From Molanna angustata (taxonomy: Eukaryota > Arthropoda > Insecta > Trichoptera > Molannidae): DNA of 64,000 nt. The stretch lies in the NCBI GenBank assembly GCA_963576475.1, contig OY754972.1, positions 8,141,427-8,205,426 of the forward strand, in the 5' to 3' direction. A model generated the notes under the pieces. That model made no database searches. It saw only the letters and a list, made by a program, of their open reading frames with translations, and was not told the origin of the DNA. A program made the translations under genes and the position numbers. Positions 21,768 to 33,532 of this stretch are shown here, piece after piece; position 1 is the stretch's first letter, and every line of letters starts with the position of its first letter.

Positions 21768-22339
21768 ATATGAATAATAATTTTATTACAATACGATTAC
21801 AGTTAGATTTCGAGTTATCTATATTTTTTTCTATATTAGAGTATTTTACTAAGTATAAATCTGACACACTATGTAACAATGGAGCACAAAAATTACAGCT
21901 CAAGTAACTCCAAAATAAAGGCATCAAAGTTGGGATGTATTTTCTACAGTGGCATATTCCGATTTTATGAATTTTATCAATAACTTTTAACCTTTTATAG
22001 CTTTTTACACTTATAGACACTACACAGTTCATATCACTGTCCACAAAAAAAAATATTAAGTAATTTTGAGTTGGCAAAAGGATATTTTGCTACTCAGATA
22101 AATAGTTAGGACAATAAACATGTTCATAAATGAATTTACGCCTGCACTTAATGGTATTTGTTGACACTTGTGAGTAATTGACATTTGTAAATATTTTCAC
22201 AAAATATACTATTGTCGCGTGTTAGGAAACCAGATTTACCCGCGCCGTGTGTACTGTGGCATGAGTTAGGATGAATAGTGGTATAAGTCATTTTTGACAA
22301 AAGTTTTTTATGTTTTTTTTATCCATGTCAGACCCATAC

Positions 22340-22530
22340 AGTACAATACAAACAGTTCACCAGATACAGTAGGTACACAAACAAACCATGCATTCACCCG
22401 ATACCGTACACAAACAAACCGCGCATTCATCCAATACAGTACACAAACAAACCATGTATTCACCAGATACAATCCACAACCATAAAAGAACCATGTATTC
22501 ACCCTATACAGTACACAAATATAAAACAAA
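22340..22530. repeat. ~33-bp tandem repeat in the LINE ORF1-ORF2 spacer
   Basis: About five imperfect units of the form CAGTACACAAACAAACCATG plus TATTCACCAGATA. They occupy part of the unusually long (~1.15 kb) interval between ORF1 and ORF2. Confidence 0.75.
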
Positions 22531-22661
22531 TTCAGGCCATTATGTATAAAAAGGTTTAAAAGATTCAAAAATTCAAGATAGATGTAAGATATAAAAAATA
22601 TTATGGACAGTAAAAAATTAAAAGCAAGAACATTAGAACATGTTTTGAATATTATACACCG

Positions 22662-23430
22662 TCACAGTTTATTAATAGATTCTGCTCTGCGGATGTGAAT
22701 AGTAATTGATTTTTCATCTTTTTTCACAAGTATTTTTCCATTATTAATCCATACGAATTTATATCCAGCTTTTTTGGCTTTTTTTCTCGTTTCCATGTGC
22801 AGGTAATGGAGTCGGGGTGTAAGGGCCTCCTGAACATACACTGGATGGTTCCCATTCATGCCCAAGTCATGTGTGTTCAGTTTTGTATATTTGTCCTTGC
22901 CCCTGTTATATGTCTTGACAGCAGTAAGAAAGCGATTTTTGACATCTTCGGATTGGAACGTGACCGTGATACATCCTTGCCGGGCTAAATCAGTTTTATT
23001 TCGATCAACATTCAATTCCTCTCCTGCTTTCTTGAAAGTGAATCTTCTAACAACGGATATTTCGTCACTTTTGATCCCATCTCCTATGATAGCTCCAACC
23101 TTCAGTATCTTTTCTCGTAGATTCTCCCCGTTTTCAGATGGTATTCCTTTAATTTCCAGCTTTGTTCTATTTGATTGCTGGTCAGTTCCATCTAATTTAT
23201 CCTCTAGGAATTCTATGCGCTTCTGCAATGATTGATTTTTTTCTGCCAATAAATCCAAGTTTTTCAAGACACCTTCCTGTTTATTCATCCTTTGGTTAAG
23301 GTCTTCGTACTTTCCTGATAAAATTTGAGGCTTTCTTTTAACTCTTCATTTTCTTTCAACATACATTGCATGAGATTAGTTTGTTCTTCCAGTCTTTTTA
23401 TTAACTCGTCATATTCAAGTATTACATTAA
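22662..23430 (-). pseudogene. LINE ORF1 (coiled coil plus FP-like C-terminal domain), frameshifted
   Basis: The open part (23288-22662, 208 codons) has a heptad-rich coiled coil (ends near residue 35), then a central domain. It ends with a GYKFVWINNGKILVKK block typical of the FP-type C-terminal domain found in many insect LINE ORF1 proteins. The coiled coil continues upstream to about 23430 in another frame (EYDELIKRLEEQTN...), so one frameshift lies near 23320. ORF1 proteins bind LINE RNA as oligomers. The N-terminus is missing at the truncation point. Confidence 0.75.
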
Positions 23431-24020
23431 ACAAATATTTAAAATATAAAGTAAAATCAGTTTAAATGACAACTGACAACTAACAGCCCCAAAATATAAT
23501 TCATTGGAAAATTTGCGTTGAATAAATTCTCTCATATTCATATCTGCTTGGTGGAATTTGCTAGTATGCGTACAGGCCCGCTTTTATAATTTGCTACTTT
23601 CCACTAATTCTACAGTTACGAAGGTATCTCTGAAGGTTAAGAAAATAGGGGCACAATTTAAATATCTCGCTATCCAAAGACAAAGATCAAATATTTTCCT
23701 TTCAATTTCTAATAAAATTGGAGTATAAGAGAAAAGCGAAGAACCAAATGATTTGAATTAACATAAAAAAATACTGGAATTCATCACATTTTTTTCATTG
23801 AAACGAAAGAAATTCTCTGTGTATTTATCGTGGAATAGTTAAAACAAGTCTTTCGAGAGGAATTCATAAAACATTGTTTTTTAATAAAATTATTTTTTTG
23901 AAAAAACTTTAAGATGCATAAATATGAAAGACTGAATCTTCATTCATTCATATATCCCCCATTCAGAATGGGCGATGAACTTCATTGCTGTGAGATGTCA
24001 TTTTGCCTGTTGTAGCTTCG
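23431..24020. other. No recognisable gene
   Basis: A/T-rich sequence between the LINE truncation point and a tandem array. Confidence 0.4.
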
Positions 24021-24021
24021 A

Positions 24022-24650
24022 TTGAAAATCGTCACAAATTTCATACACATCATCTATAACCGAACCCCATACTTATAATACGTTTCGACTCAAATGACGA
24101 AAAGCTATCCAATCGCCACGAGAAACAGCTCATTAATTTTCATACACATCTATTAATTTATAACAGAACCCCATACTTATGATACGTTTCGACCCAAATG
24201 ACGAAAAGCTATCCAATCGCTACGAGAAATAGCTCATGAAATTTCATATACATCTATTCGTCTATAACCGAACCCCATACTTATGATATGTTTAGACTCA
24301 AATGAAGAAAAGCTATCCAATCGCCACGAGAAATAGATTAAATATCATACACATCTACCCATCTATAACCGAACCCCATACTTATGATATGTTTAGACTC
24401 AAATGACGAAAAGCTATCCAATCGCCACGAGAAATAGATTAAATTTCATACACATCTACCCATCTATAACCGAACCCCATACTTATGATATGTTTAGACT
24501 CGAATGACGAAAAGCTATCAAATCGCCACGAGAAATATGTAGATTAAATTTCATACACATCTACCCATATATATTATAACCGAACCACATACTTATGACT
24601 CAAATTAATGGCGAAAGATATCAAATCGCTACGAGTTATAGCTCATTCGA
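24022..24650. repeat. ~105-bp tandem repeat array
   Basis: About six units share TTTCATACACATCTA, TATAACCGAACCCCATACTT, ATGATATGTTTAGACTCAAA and GACGAAAAGCTATCCAATCG. Units are 85-95% alike by eye, and the last two have small gaps or insertions. Confidence 0.85.
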
Positions 24651-25080
24651 CTTAGTATAAAAATTTCAAAAAAAACTATGTAGGTTTATATTATATAACT
24701 CAATATTGACCTTCAACATGTTGAGTCATCGAGATGAATTCTAGAATTTACTAGTACTATTTGAATAATCGTTAGAGTTTGATAAACATAAAATTATGTA
24801 GATAGTATAAAGTCCTTTTGGTTACATATGTACATAAGTATTCCTTCAGTAAGTAATATTCAGGTTTCGTAATTATTATTGTTTAAATACCCCCACACTG
24901 TTTCTCTCTGTAAGTTCTCAAGCGAACTAATTATTTGACTGAAATATTACGATCATTGTTCATGTTAATTGTGTTCCTTCGCTGCTACTTTCATAATAAT
25001 AATAATATCAACGAACACAAATATTGGTGCTGAAATCAATACCTCATCTACGTTTCTGATTCCCTAATACATTTTCACTA
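24651..25080. other. No recognisable gene
   Basis: Anonymous A/T-rich sequence. Confidence 0.4.
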
Positions 25081-25563
25081 CCCACTACCCCAAGGGGATG
25101 ATGGGGAGTTATGACGTTATTTTTTATAGCAGATTATCAACTAGTATCATGTTGAGATTGTATTATGAAAGTTTCGTCACATTTTATATGTGTGTGCGTG
25201 TTGTTTATTCTACTTTATAAGGATTCATTCGATTATTTTTAATTTTTGATATTTGTATATCTATTACCTACTCGCTTAGACCCCGTTAGATTTAAAGGAC
25301 ATCTGATCAGTGCTTATCATTTTTACTAATTGTCAAATATTTCAAAGTGACCTAAAATTTGAAATTCGATTTTCAATTTGAACTTCAATTTCATAAAACG
25401 GCGATGAAGAATTATCATGTTTTCAAAATAAAATGTTTAATCAAAAAATAATTTAACAAACTCATTTCATGAAACTGCTGAAAAATTTCAATGCAAATTT
25501 TGAATTATTTGTGGAGTGACTTGGTATTGAAGAATATAGCGTTGACCACAACCCACTTGTTTT
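25081..25563 (+). mobile_element. Family A copy, diverged
   Basis: It runs from CACTACCCACTACCCCAAGG to GCGTTGACCACAACCCACTT. The order of blocks is that of 5061-5605. The 5' edge differs (ACTACCCACT), and the 3' subterminal repeat is degraded. Confidence 0.75.
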
Positions 25564-25639
25564 TTTTACTTGTATCGTTGATTAGATGTTATTATTATTA
25601 GCAGTGGGACCTAAACGCCCCTGCACTGCGACCTTTTAG

Positions 25640-26039
25640 ACGCTTTATGTTATATAAAACAAGTTGCCACATTTTGGTTGTAGTATTTTGGAATTTGCAT
25701 CTCCCATCTGGTCATCCGTGTTTCAAGTACACGCATAGAGAGAATCCAACATATTATAGGGATGCAAGAATGTATCACAAAATCCTTACGTTGGAACAGA
25801 GACGATCCTTGGTTGATATGAAAACATTGTATAACATCATACACAATGCAATTGACTGTCCTGAAATTACGGAACTTCTTTCCTTCAACGTCCCATCGCG
25901 TCGTACGCGAAACTCACTTTTGTTTCACATACCGCACCGTAATAATACTTACACGAAAAACGCACCCCTCATACGCATGATGAACACTTATAATCACGAA
26001 CATCTGGATGTCGATATTTTTCTTTTAGGACCTAAAGGC
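25640..26039 (+). pseudogene. LINE reverse transcriptase C-terminal remnant
   Basis: The + frame at 25647-26030 contains TLEQRRSLVDMKTLYNIIHN, then LSFNVPSRRTRNSLLFHIPH, and PLIRMMNTYN. That is the usual post-RT block of Lepidopteran Jockey/CR1-type LINEs. Nothing upstream of it remains. The frame runs on into the MITE at 26041, so its annotated end past 26039 is not original coding sequence. Confidence 0.7.
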
Positions 26040-26040
26040 C

Positions 26041-26449
26041 CCCATTCACGATCGTGCCATCCTTCCAAATGGCTTGCCATCACTCCAAAATGCGCTCGTG
26101 AATGTCAAATCCCACGCAGCCCAATTGGCCTGACACACCAAAATGGAATTCCAAACGATCGAAACTCTGTAGTACCGCGAAAACGGCGCGGCGCATCCTG
26201 TCGGCACGGCATGCTACATAGCAGTTGTATAAAACTCGTCAGAATTATATATCAGAATTATTACTCATTTTTACTTGAAAATTAAATAAAATAGAACTTA
26301 TTAATGCGAAAGCGCCGACCGCTTGCGTATACTAATTATGATGACTCGATGGCGCGATGGCGCGCCCGTGAGTGTGATGAAAATTTTACAATGCGCCAAA
26401 TGGAGCCGGTCCATATGGAACGACGCCGAATGGCACGATCGTGAATGGG
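26041..26449. mobile_element. 409-bp MITE with CCCATTCACGATCGTGCCA ends
   Basis: A 19-bp perfect terminal inverted repeat lies at 26041-26059 and 26431-26449. The repeat contains the 10-bp palindrome CACGATCGTG. The interior has GGCGCGATGGCGCGCC-type sequence and no gene. No convincing target duplication was found, so the superfamily is not assigned. Confidence 0.75.
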
Positions 26450-26721
26450 CTGCTTAACTCATTTTCTACTGCCATCAGTTCAAGTTATAATGATTGAATT
26501 TCACTGGATGATTGAAGTATCAAGATTGATTGGAGTAAATTATGTGAGCTTGCAGGTACCTATACATTATCTCTTTCACTTATATAGACACACTCACACA
26601 CATATACACATCCTTACACTCATACGTACACACATACATGCACTATCATTCAGATATGTAGCTTTAAGTATGTAAGCACAGCAGTCAAAATTTATTGTTA
26701 ATAATGTGGAAATTTGCTATT
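26450..26721. other. No recognisable gene
   Basis: A/T-rich with a CACACA/ACATAC microsatellite at 26590-26645. Confidence 0.4.
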
Positions 26722-27032
26722 GGTTTTATTTATTTATTTATTTATTTATCCCAAAGACTCACCAACAGGCAAAGAGTACATGTATATTACAATGATATGA
26801 ACGCTGTAATCATTTCTCCACAAATTGCCCAATTAGTGGTGAATACAATTTTAGCATAAAAAAAAAAAAACAATTTTATAACTTAAAAACTAACATAGAT
26901 AATTAACAAAATGTAAGAAAAATAAAATATTTAAAAACTTAAAAGCTAACATAAAATACAAAAAATACAAAAATCGTAAGTACCACGGGGAAAGGAAGAG
27001 GAAAGGATTTGGTGTATTAAGGATAGTGCAGG

Positions 27033-29899
27033 TTAGCAATCAGTAAGTATTTGATTAATGGATCTCCTAAACGCATTCAGGGAAGAGGCAAAGACATCCA
27101 CACTCCCAAACTTACTATTAAAATTGTGAGTGACTCTGTATAAGGGACTTCTAACACCAGCATTACTGGTCGGAGTGTTCATATAGAACTGTCTGTAATT
27201 GCGAATTCGAGTCAACGATGGTATACAGAAGTTTACCCTAGCCAACAGAGCAGGTGCATCAAAATCAGAGTTACAGATCTTGCGCAGCGTCAATGCGTCG
27301 AGTAGCTCGCGCCTATGTGTCAGACTTGGCAAATTCATTACGCTGATGTTACGGAATCTACGCTGACCGATACGGAAAAATTTTCTTTGCAGCTTCTCAA
27401 TCTCGTCAATGTACTTACTATATAGGGGGTTCCAAACAGCAGAGCAATATTCTAATTTAGAGCGAATTAAGCATTTGTATAGCAGCAATATGGAATTTAC
27501 ATTACTGAATTCTTTCGTTGATCTAAGAATAAAGCCCAAAATCCTGTTGCAACTTATCAGAACCTCCCGTATATGTTCGTCAAAGTGCAATTTTGAATCA
27601 AAAATAACCCCTAGATCCCTAATACTATGCAACGGTTCCAAAGCCACTCCGTCAATCTTATATATGTGATTCATTACATTTTTATTTTTTGTAAATGTAA
27701 TGGAATTACATTTCTTTAGATTAAGTTGAAGCTTATTAGCATCGCAATATTTACTGAGTCTGTTCAAATCGTCCTCCAACCCCATACAGTCCTCCTCATT
27801 ACGTATTCGCCGATAAATTTTGAGATCGTCGGCAAACAGCAAAAATTCTGAATTTTTAAAGCATGTACCAATGTCATTGACGAAGAATGTAAAAAGAAGG
27901 GGTCCCAGAACAGACCCTTGTGGAACTCCCGAGGTAACGGCCACGCATTTAGACTTGTAGCCATTCATGACAACAGTCATCAAACGGTTACTAACGTAAG
28001 ACTCAACCCAACGCAGCAGACTACCATGAATTCCGTAAGAGCTCAACTTCCTAATCAGCAAGTCATGGTCAACCTTATCGAAAGCTTTTTTAAAATCCGT
28101 GTATATTGAGTCCACCTGCACCCGCTTGTCCAAGGCCTCAAACAAGTAATCAGAATATTCAAGCAGATTTGTAACCGTTGATCTTTTGTTCACAAACCCG
28201 TGTTGATTATCAAGTAGGCATGGCTTTAGATGATGGAACAATCGATCCTTCAAAATAGACTCAAAAACTTTAGAAAATTGAGATAAGATCGATATAGGAC
28301 GGTAGTTCTGTATATCAGATGTACAACCCGACTTATGTATAGGTGTAACATACGCCATTTTCCATAGTTTTGGGAAGCGACCCTCAGCAAGGCTTTTGTT
28401 AAAGATTAGTCGTAGAGGTCTTGTAAGATGTGGTGCGCATTTTTTAAGAAGCATTGGCGAAATCATGTCAGGCCCCGCACCCTTATTGACATCTAGGTTA
28501 ACAAGTTTTGCATATACCTCGGAACTAAGTACATGAATCTTAGATAGAGTTGAGTTGACCTCCGGGTTCACGCACGCGTCAGTTGGAGAGTGCATGTTAA
28601 TGGGAGGGTTAAATACAGATGCAAAAAATGAACAGAATAAATTAGCAGTAGTTTCTGGATCATTAGATTTTACCTCGCTGTAGAACATATTCTTAGGGTA
28701 GCTGGCAGTTTTTTTCATGTTATTAACGTACGAGAAAAATGGTTTTACATTCCTATTCAACGACTGTTCTAGACTTGAAATATATAATTTGTGGTCCCTG
28801 CTCTGTGCTTGCTTTAGTTGAGCCCTTTGTTTAGAAAACAGCGAATAATCATGGGGATGACCAAAAGTTTTCCATCTTGCCCAGCTTTTGTTTTTATTTT
28901 TAAGTAATGTTACGGTTATGTTCGAATACCAGACAGGATAACTTAAAGATCTTGCCTTTTTCTTTGGGGCAAAAATATCAATGATATCCAGTAATACATT
29001 GTGGAAAGTATCCACCGCCTCGTCTACAGATTTTCCCGTAAATAATAATTCCCAGTCGATCATTTGGAGTTTATGGTTTATACCGGTGTAATCAGCTTTA
29101 TAAAAGTTATATTTGGGAATGTTATTAGTTTGTAGATGACCATCTGCTCGTAAAGAGACACTAATCAGGAGCGAGGGATGGTGCGGATCCTCCGGTACAA
29201 GTGGCGTGTCGCAATGAATAACAGTGCACCATACATCCGACAGTATGAGGTCAAGTATTTTGTTGTTGCCATTGTTAACACGATTAAACTGCTTCAGATC
29301 AACGAAAGATGCAAATTCTATGAGTAATTGAGCAACGGAACCGCTGTAGGACACCGGCCTTACCACACCAGCCTCCCTCGGATCGTCGGCCCATACAATC
29401 GAAGGTACATTAAAGTCGCCCAACAAACATAAATGAGCATCATGTCGAGTATCAACGATAATGTTTGACAATACGGTAAAATATGATTCGTAAATACTTA
29501 TGGGTGATGACGGGGGAACATAGATTACACCAATAACTAGTTTGATTTTTGTCTGTGCTGTAGGTTCCAATAGCACACCAACGAACAAATTTTCTCCGCA
29601 AGTTTCCCAACTGGGTTCACGTAAACAATTGTATTTTCGAAGAACGGCCACGAGGACACCACCACCATCGGTTTTCCCAGTCAGCAAAAGGTTTCTATCT
29701 TTACGGTATATTACGTATTCATCTCCCAACAGTTCCGCGTCGAATACTCCACCATTGAGCCAGGTTTCAGTTAATACTATAAGGTCATAATTATTCAACA
29801 ATACATTTGTTCTAAAAACATCTGTCTTGGTTTTTAGTCCCCTACAGTTCTGATAATATATCTTCAGTTCGCCCCTAAAAGAATTATATAAGCATTATA
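27033..29899 (-). CDS. LINE ORF2: endonuclease and reverse transcriptase
   Basis: The open frame starts after a stop near 29900. It reads ELKIYYQNCRGLKTKTDV, then YDLIVLTETWL, GDFNVP and a DPHHPSLL segment: the APE-type endonuclease. The RT follows with RPISILSQFSKVF, TDFKKAFDKVDH, a GVPQGSVLGPLLFTFF box and FADDLKIY, all catalytic positions kept. The C-terminal block (YCSAVWNPLYSKYIDEIEKL) is intact and the stop is at 27033. There is no ATG near the start: translation tools begin at a TTG at 29801, inside the endonuclease. I therefore extend it to about 29899. It copies its RNA at a nicked target. Confidence 0.85.
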
Positions 29900-30057
29900 T
29901 AGGACAATATTAAGTCTGAGAATGTTAGAAGTATACAATCTCCATACGCATAAAGAGACCCCGATAACAATAACAGCACAAAAGTAAAAAGGAAAAAAGA
30001 GTGAGGAAAAAAGAGTAAGGGGGAATATTAGGATAAGAAAGAGAGGATTAGAGGTAC

Positions 30058-30792
30058 TTACATGATTTTTGAAAGGTCTGATATTGAGAGAATGTGCAGC
30101 ACGGCTCCCCCCTCTGCCCTTCGGACGTAGACATTTGCGTTTTTCACCCATGCAAACTTGTATCCCTTCTCCTTCGCTCTGATTCGAGTATCCCTGAAGA
30201 GTAGCTTCTTCTTCAGAGTCAGGTGTTCTGCGACGTAGATTTTTCTGCTCGCATCTGTGATTCCGATATCCTGAGTGGTTAGGTCCTTCTTTAATTTTAC
30301 TGCAGCTAAAAAAGAGTCCCTTCTGTGCTGATTTGAAAATTTTAATACGATATTCTTTGGTCTATTGTTATCATTGCCAGTCCCATGCGATACCCTGTGA
30401 ACCCCAGCGATATCACTTTGTGATAGCTGCACACCAATCTTTTCTCCAACCGATGTGACGATCTTAAGGAGGTTTTCGCCCTTTCTCTCGGTCACATTTT
30501 GAATTTCGACGTTCATGCGACGTCCTCTCTGGTCCAGATTATCGATTCGGGATAGGGTCACCTGGTGGTCGTCCCTCAACTGCTCAAATCCCCTCACACT
30601 CTCCTCCAATTTTTTAACCTTCTCCTCCAGGTCGTCAATTTTCTTGTTTGCAGCGTCGTAGCGAGCGTCGTATCTCTTAAATATTTCTTCGAACCTCGAA
30701 GCAATCAGGTTTACCACTTGTTCCATTTTAGAATCTATGTAATCGGTGAGTCCGCTATTTATCTTCATAACTGGAGAGCTCTCACTGTTCAC
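30058..30792 (-). CDS. LINE ORF1 with coiled coil and FP-like C-terminal domain
   Basis: 244 codons starting at an ATG. Residues about 15-95 are a predicted coiled coil (IDDLEEKVKKLEESV). A central domain follows (about 96-180) with GVHRVSHG. The C-terminus has GYKFAWVKNANVYVRRAEGG, the FP-type fold seen in many insect LINE ORF1 proteins and also in the ORF1 at 22662-23430. It is expected to bind element RNA as an oligomer in the ribonucleoprotein particle. It stops about 160 bp before the ORF2 frame opens and is in the same orientation. Confidence 0.85.
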   Translation of the reverse strand: MNSESSPVMKINSGLTDYIDSKMEQVVNLIASRFEEIFKRYDARYDAANKKIDDLEEKVKKLEESVRGFEQLRDDHQVTLSRIDNLDQRGRRMNVEIQNVTERKGENLLKIVTSVGEKIGVQLSQSDIAGVHRVSHGTGNDNNRPKNIVLKFSNQHRRDSFLAAVKLKKDLTTQDIGITDASRKIYVAEHLTLKKKLLFRDTRIRAKEKGYKFAWVKNANVYVRRAEGGAVLHILSISDLSKIM

Positions 30793-30830
30793 TGTAGGTT
30801 TCTCAAGATGACTATTGTTAAGATTCCTGC

Positions 30831-32334
30831 TCTGAGTTTTAGTCTTATACTAATGCATCTATATAAAAAAATGTTATTATACTGTAAATTTCCCGGAAAT
30901 AAAATATAATAAAAAATAAAAATAAATATAAATTTTAATGTCGATTTTGATTATATGTTCTGACTTAATCATTATAACGAACAAATCTATTGCTAATATC
31001 AATGTAAATCTTTTACATTTTGATTCCCTGATACATTTTTTACTTTAATTCTTGAACAACAAGTGGTACAATATTTATGTATATATGCACTCGATAAAAA
31101 ATCGCCATATTTTTGTTCCTCTTCTACATTCTTTATTTTCCAATACATTATTTCTGGAAGGTCCATCAATAAAATATCTTTGGTTTACGATTTGATATTG
31201 TCCGTGCTGATGACAGAGTCGAAGTTTAAGTTAAAGGAGGTCATGATTTGTTCTGGGCTGTATAACCAGAATCAGAATATATGTACATTTAGACATATCC
31301 ATGTTGCATAATTTAGCTATTAAATATGAATTAATTGATGCTATAAGCATAAAACCATATTATGAATATGAATTTATTACATTTTTAGAATATTGAAAAC
31401 TTCAATTTACTATGATAAAATTGACCGACCAATTCGACATAACAGACCCGATAACATTTAAAAAATAACATACATACATTTGCAACGTGGCTATTCCAAA
31501 TTCTTGTAAAAAGAGAACACATTTTTTTTAAAACAGTATTGACCTAGTTAAATATAACTTGACACTACTTGACAGGAAATATAATAAAGAATCTAATAAA
31601 TGGTTTTCACTAGAAAAGTATACATTGTAAAAAAGATCAGAAGAAAAGTTGGTAACAGAGGGAATAGGGGTTTGAGGAAAGGATAAAGTAGGGAGATGGT
31701 TTGATGGTTAGATGATCTCGTGAGTTTATTATAAAAATTTCTAATTTGAAAAAAAGTAGGTATCTATATGGTTAAGCAAATTCTTCGAATCAACAAACCG
31801 ATATTTAAACGAATAGGTGTGATTATTGAAAATGGATCAATTTGTCCACTATTTAAGGATTGAACTCTGAAACAAATAAACTCAAGAATATCTTGATTTG
31901 CATATCGTTTCATATCATATCGAAGACTTGTGCTATGATGTATTGATTAATTTACACACACATTAAGATTTGTTTATGATTTTGCTCACCATACTTGTCG
32001 ATTGTACAAGTTCGTCGTTCAGCTAATATTCCTGGAATAGACATTCAATATTTCAGTAAGTCATAATAGGTACATTCGATACAGTTTGAAAATTGAGGGA
32101 TTTCAATTCGCATTCAACAGTTTGCGACGTATGAAAAGTTACGGTTATTTGTATAATATTATGTTATTTAAATTGACATACATACTAAAAAAAGTTGAAG
32201 TTGTTAAAAAGTATCGCCAAGTTATAAAAGACGCACAAAGTTTCATAGAAATTTCTATTCGAATAAATTGTAAATTTATCAAATGTCATATATTCCATAA
32301 GAAACTCCTTTTCATTTAAGATCTAGAATAAATA
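30831..32334. other. No recognisable gene
   Basis: A/T-rich; open frames of up to 82 codons (31063-31311, 32086-32319, both +) show no known domain. Confidence 0.4.
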
Positions 32335-32860
32335 AATTAAAAAAACTAAATGATTTATAAAAAAATAAAAATCATGGTTTATAAACGGCAACTACTTTGA
32401 CTTCAAATACAGTCATTTACTTCTGCTACAATCCAAATCGAGCCTAGGTTTCTTTCAACTATTGCCTCCAACTCCATCTGTGTACTTTACTTATCTCTGA
32501 TTCAATTTTTAGGATAAGTGAAAAAAAACTACATGGTTTATAAACATCAGCAATCATAGTTTATAAACGGCAGCTTCTTTTACTTCAAATACAAATGTAT
32601 TTGAAGTAAACATAAATGCTACAGTCCAAATCTCAAAGGCTTTTGCAAGTTTTGCCTTCAATTGAATCTTATTACTTTACTCAACTCTGATACAATTTTT
32701 AGAATAAATAAATGTGATTAAAAAACTACATGGTTTATAAAAATCATCAATCTTGGTTTATAAACGGCAGCTTCTTTTCCTTCAAATAAATTTCTGTTAC
32801 AGTTCAAATCGAGCCAAGGATTCTTTCAACTTTTGCTTCCAACTCCGTCTGCTCTCAGCC
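32335..32860. repeat. Three tandem units of ~190 bp
   Basis: Units start near 32335, 32521 and 32718. Each carries AACTACATGGTTTATAAA, TTTATAAACGGCAGCTTCTT, AATACAGT/ACAGTCCAAATC and CCTTCAA/CCAACTC segments and ends (first two) in CTCTGATnCAATTTTTAGnA. The third unit is truncated. Divergence is moderate. Confidence 0.75.
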
Positions 32861-33532
32861 GACGTTCTCTTTATCTCGACCACCAATATCAGTGTTGTTC
32901 TCCCAATATTTTTCTTACCTCCTCCATGTGTATTTTCCAACCATAATTCTCTTGGATACCTTAGAGTCTGGCATTCTTTGCCCAGGATGTGATCAGGAAC
33001 TTTCGTAGTTTCATCTTACACGCCAATCTTCTCATATATTTAAGACTACACATAGAACACTCCTTTCGAAAAAGGTATATTCACCGTTATGAACAATTAG
33101 TTAAAGATTATGAAAAATTTTACTTGACGATAGCAAGTAGTACCTAATAAACCAACATAATACAAAACACGAGGTATTAAGGTATACATTGTAGTTAAAA
33201 CAAAAAGGGTTGTGTATACAATAGTTCTATGCTCAAAGTATATTCAATCGACTTTTGAAGGTAAGGTATAAATTGGATACTGGAATTAGGTATCCATTAC
33301 CTTGGGTGCTAAGAGCGCACCTCCCGAACTATTGAACTTCATGATCGAAATGATCTATATGGAAATATAACCTATAAATCTATTACTTTCCAACAAATAT
33401 GTACTATGTATGTATATTGAATATAGGCACTTTATATTTTTATTAATGATTTTTTTTTGAGATTAAAAATAAATAAAATAATATTCACAAAAAACCGACA
33501 TTAAATATTGTTTTGCATTTGCCTGTGATAAA
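32861..33532. other. No recognisable gene
   Basis: Anonymous A/T-rich sequence. Confidence 0.4.

Larger units (their letters stand above)
26722..30830 (-). mobile_element. Near-complete LINE, minus strand
   Basis: From 5' to 3' on the minus strand: a short leader, ORF1 (30792-30058), a ~160-bp spacer, ORF2 (about 29899-27033), a ~310-bp 3' UTR and an AATA-repeat tail at 26749-26722. Both reading frames are open, so this is probably the youngest LINE in the window. The exact 5' end is uncertain (about 30800-30850), and I could not identify a target duplication. Confidence 0.8.

Noticed and set aside
24022..24650. CRISPR array
   Set aside because: The repeats are whole ~105-bp tandem units without distinct spacers, in a eukaryotic context.
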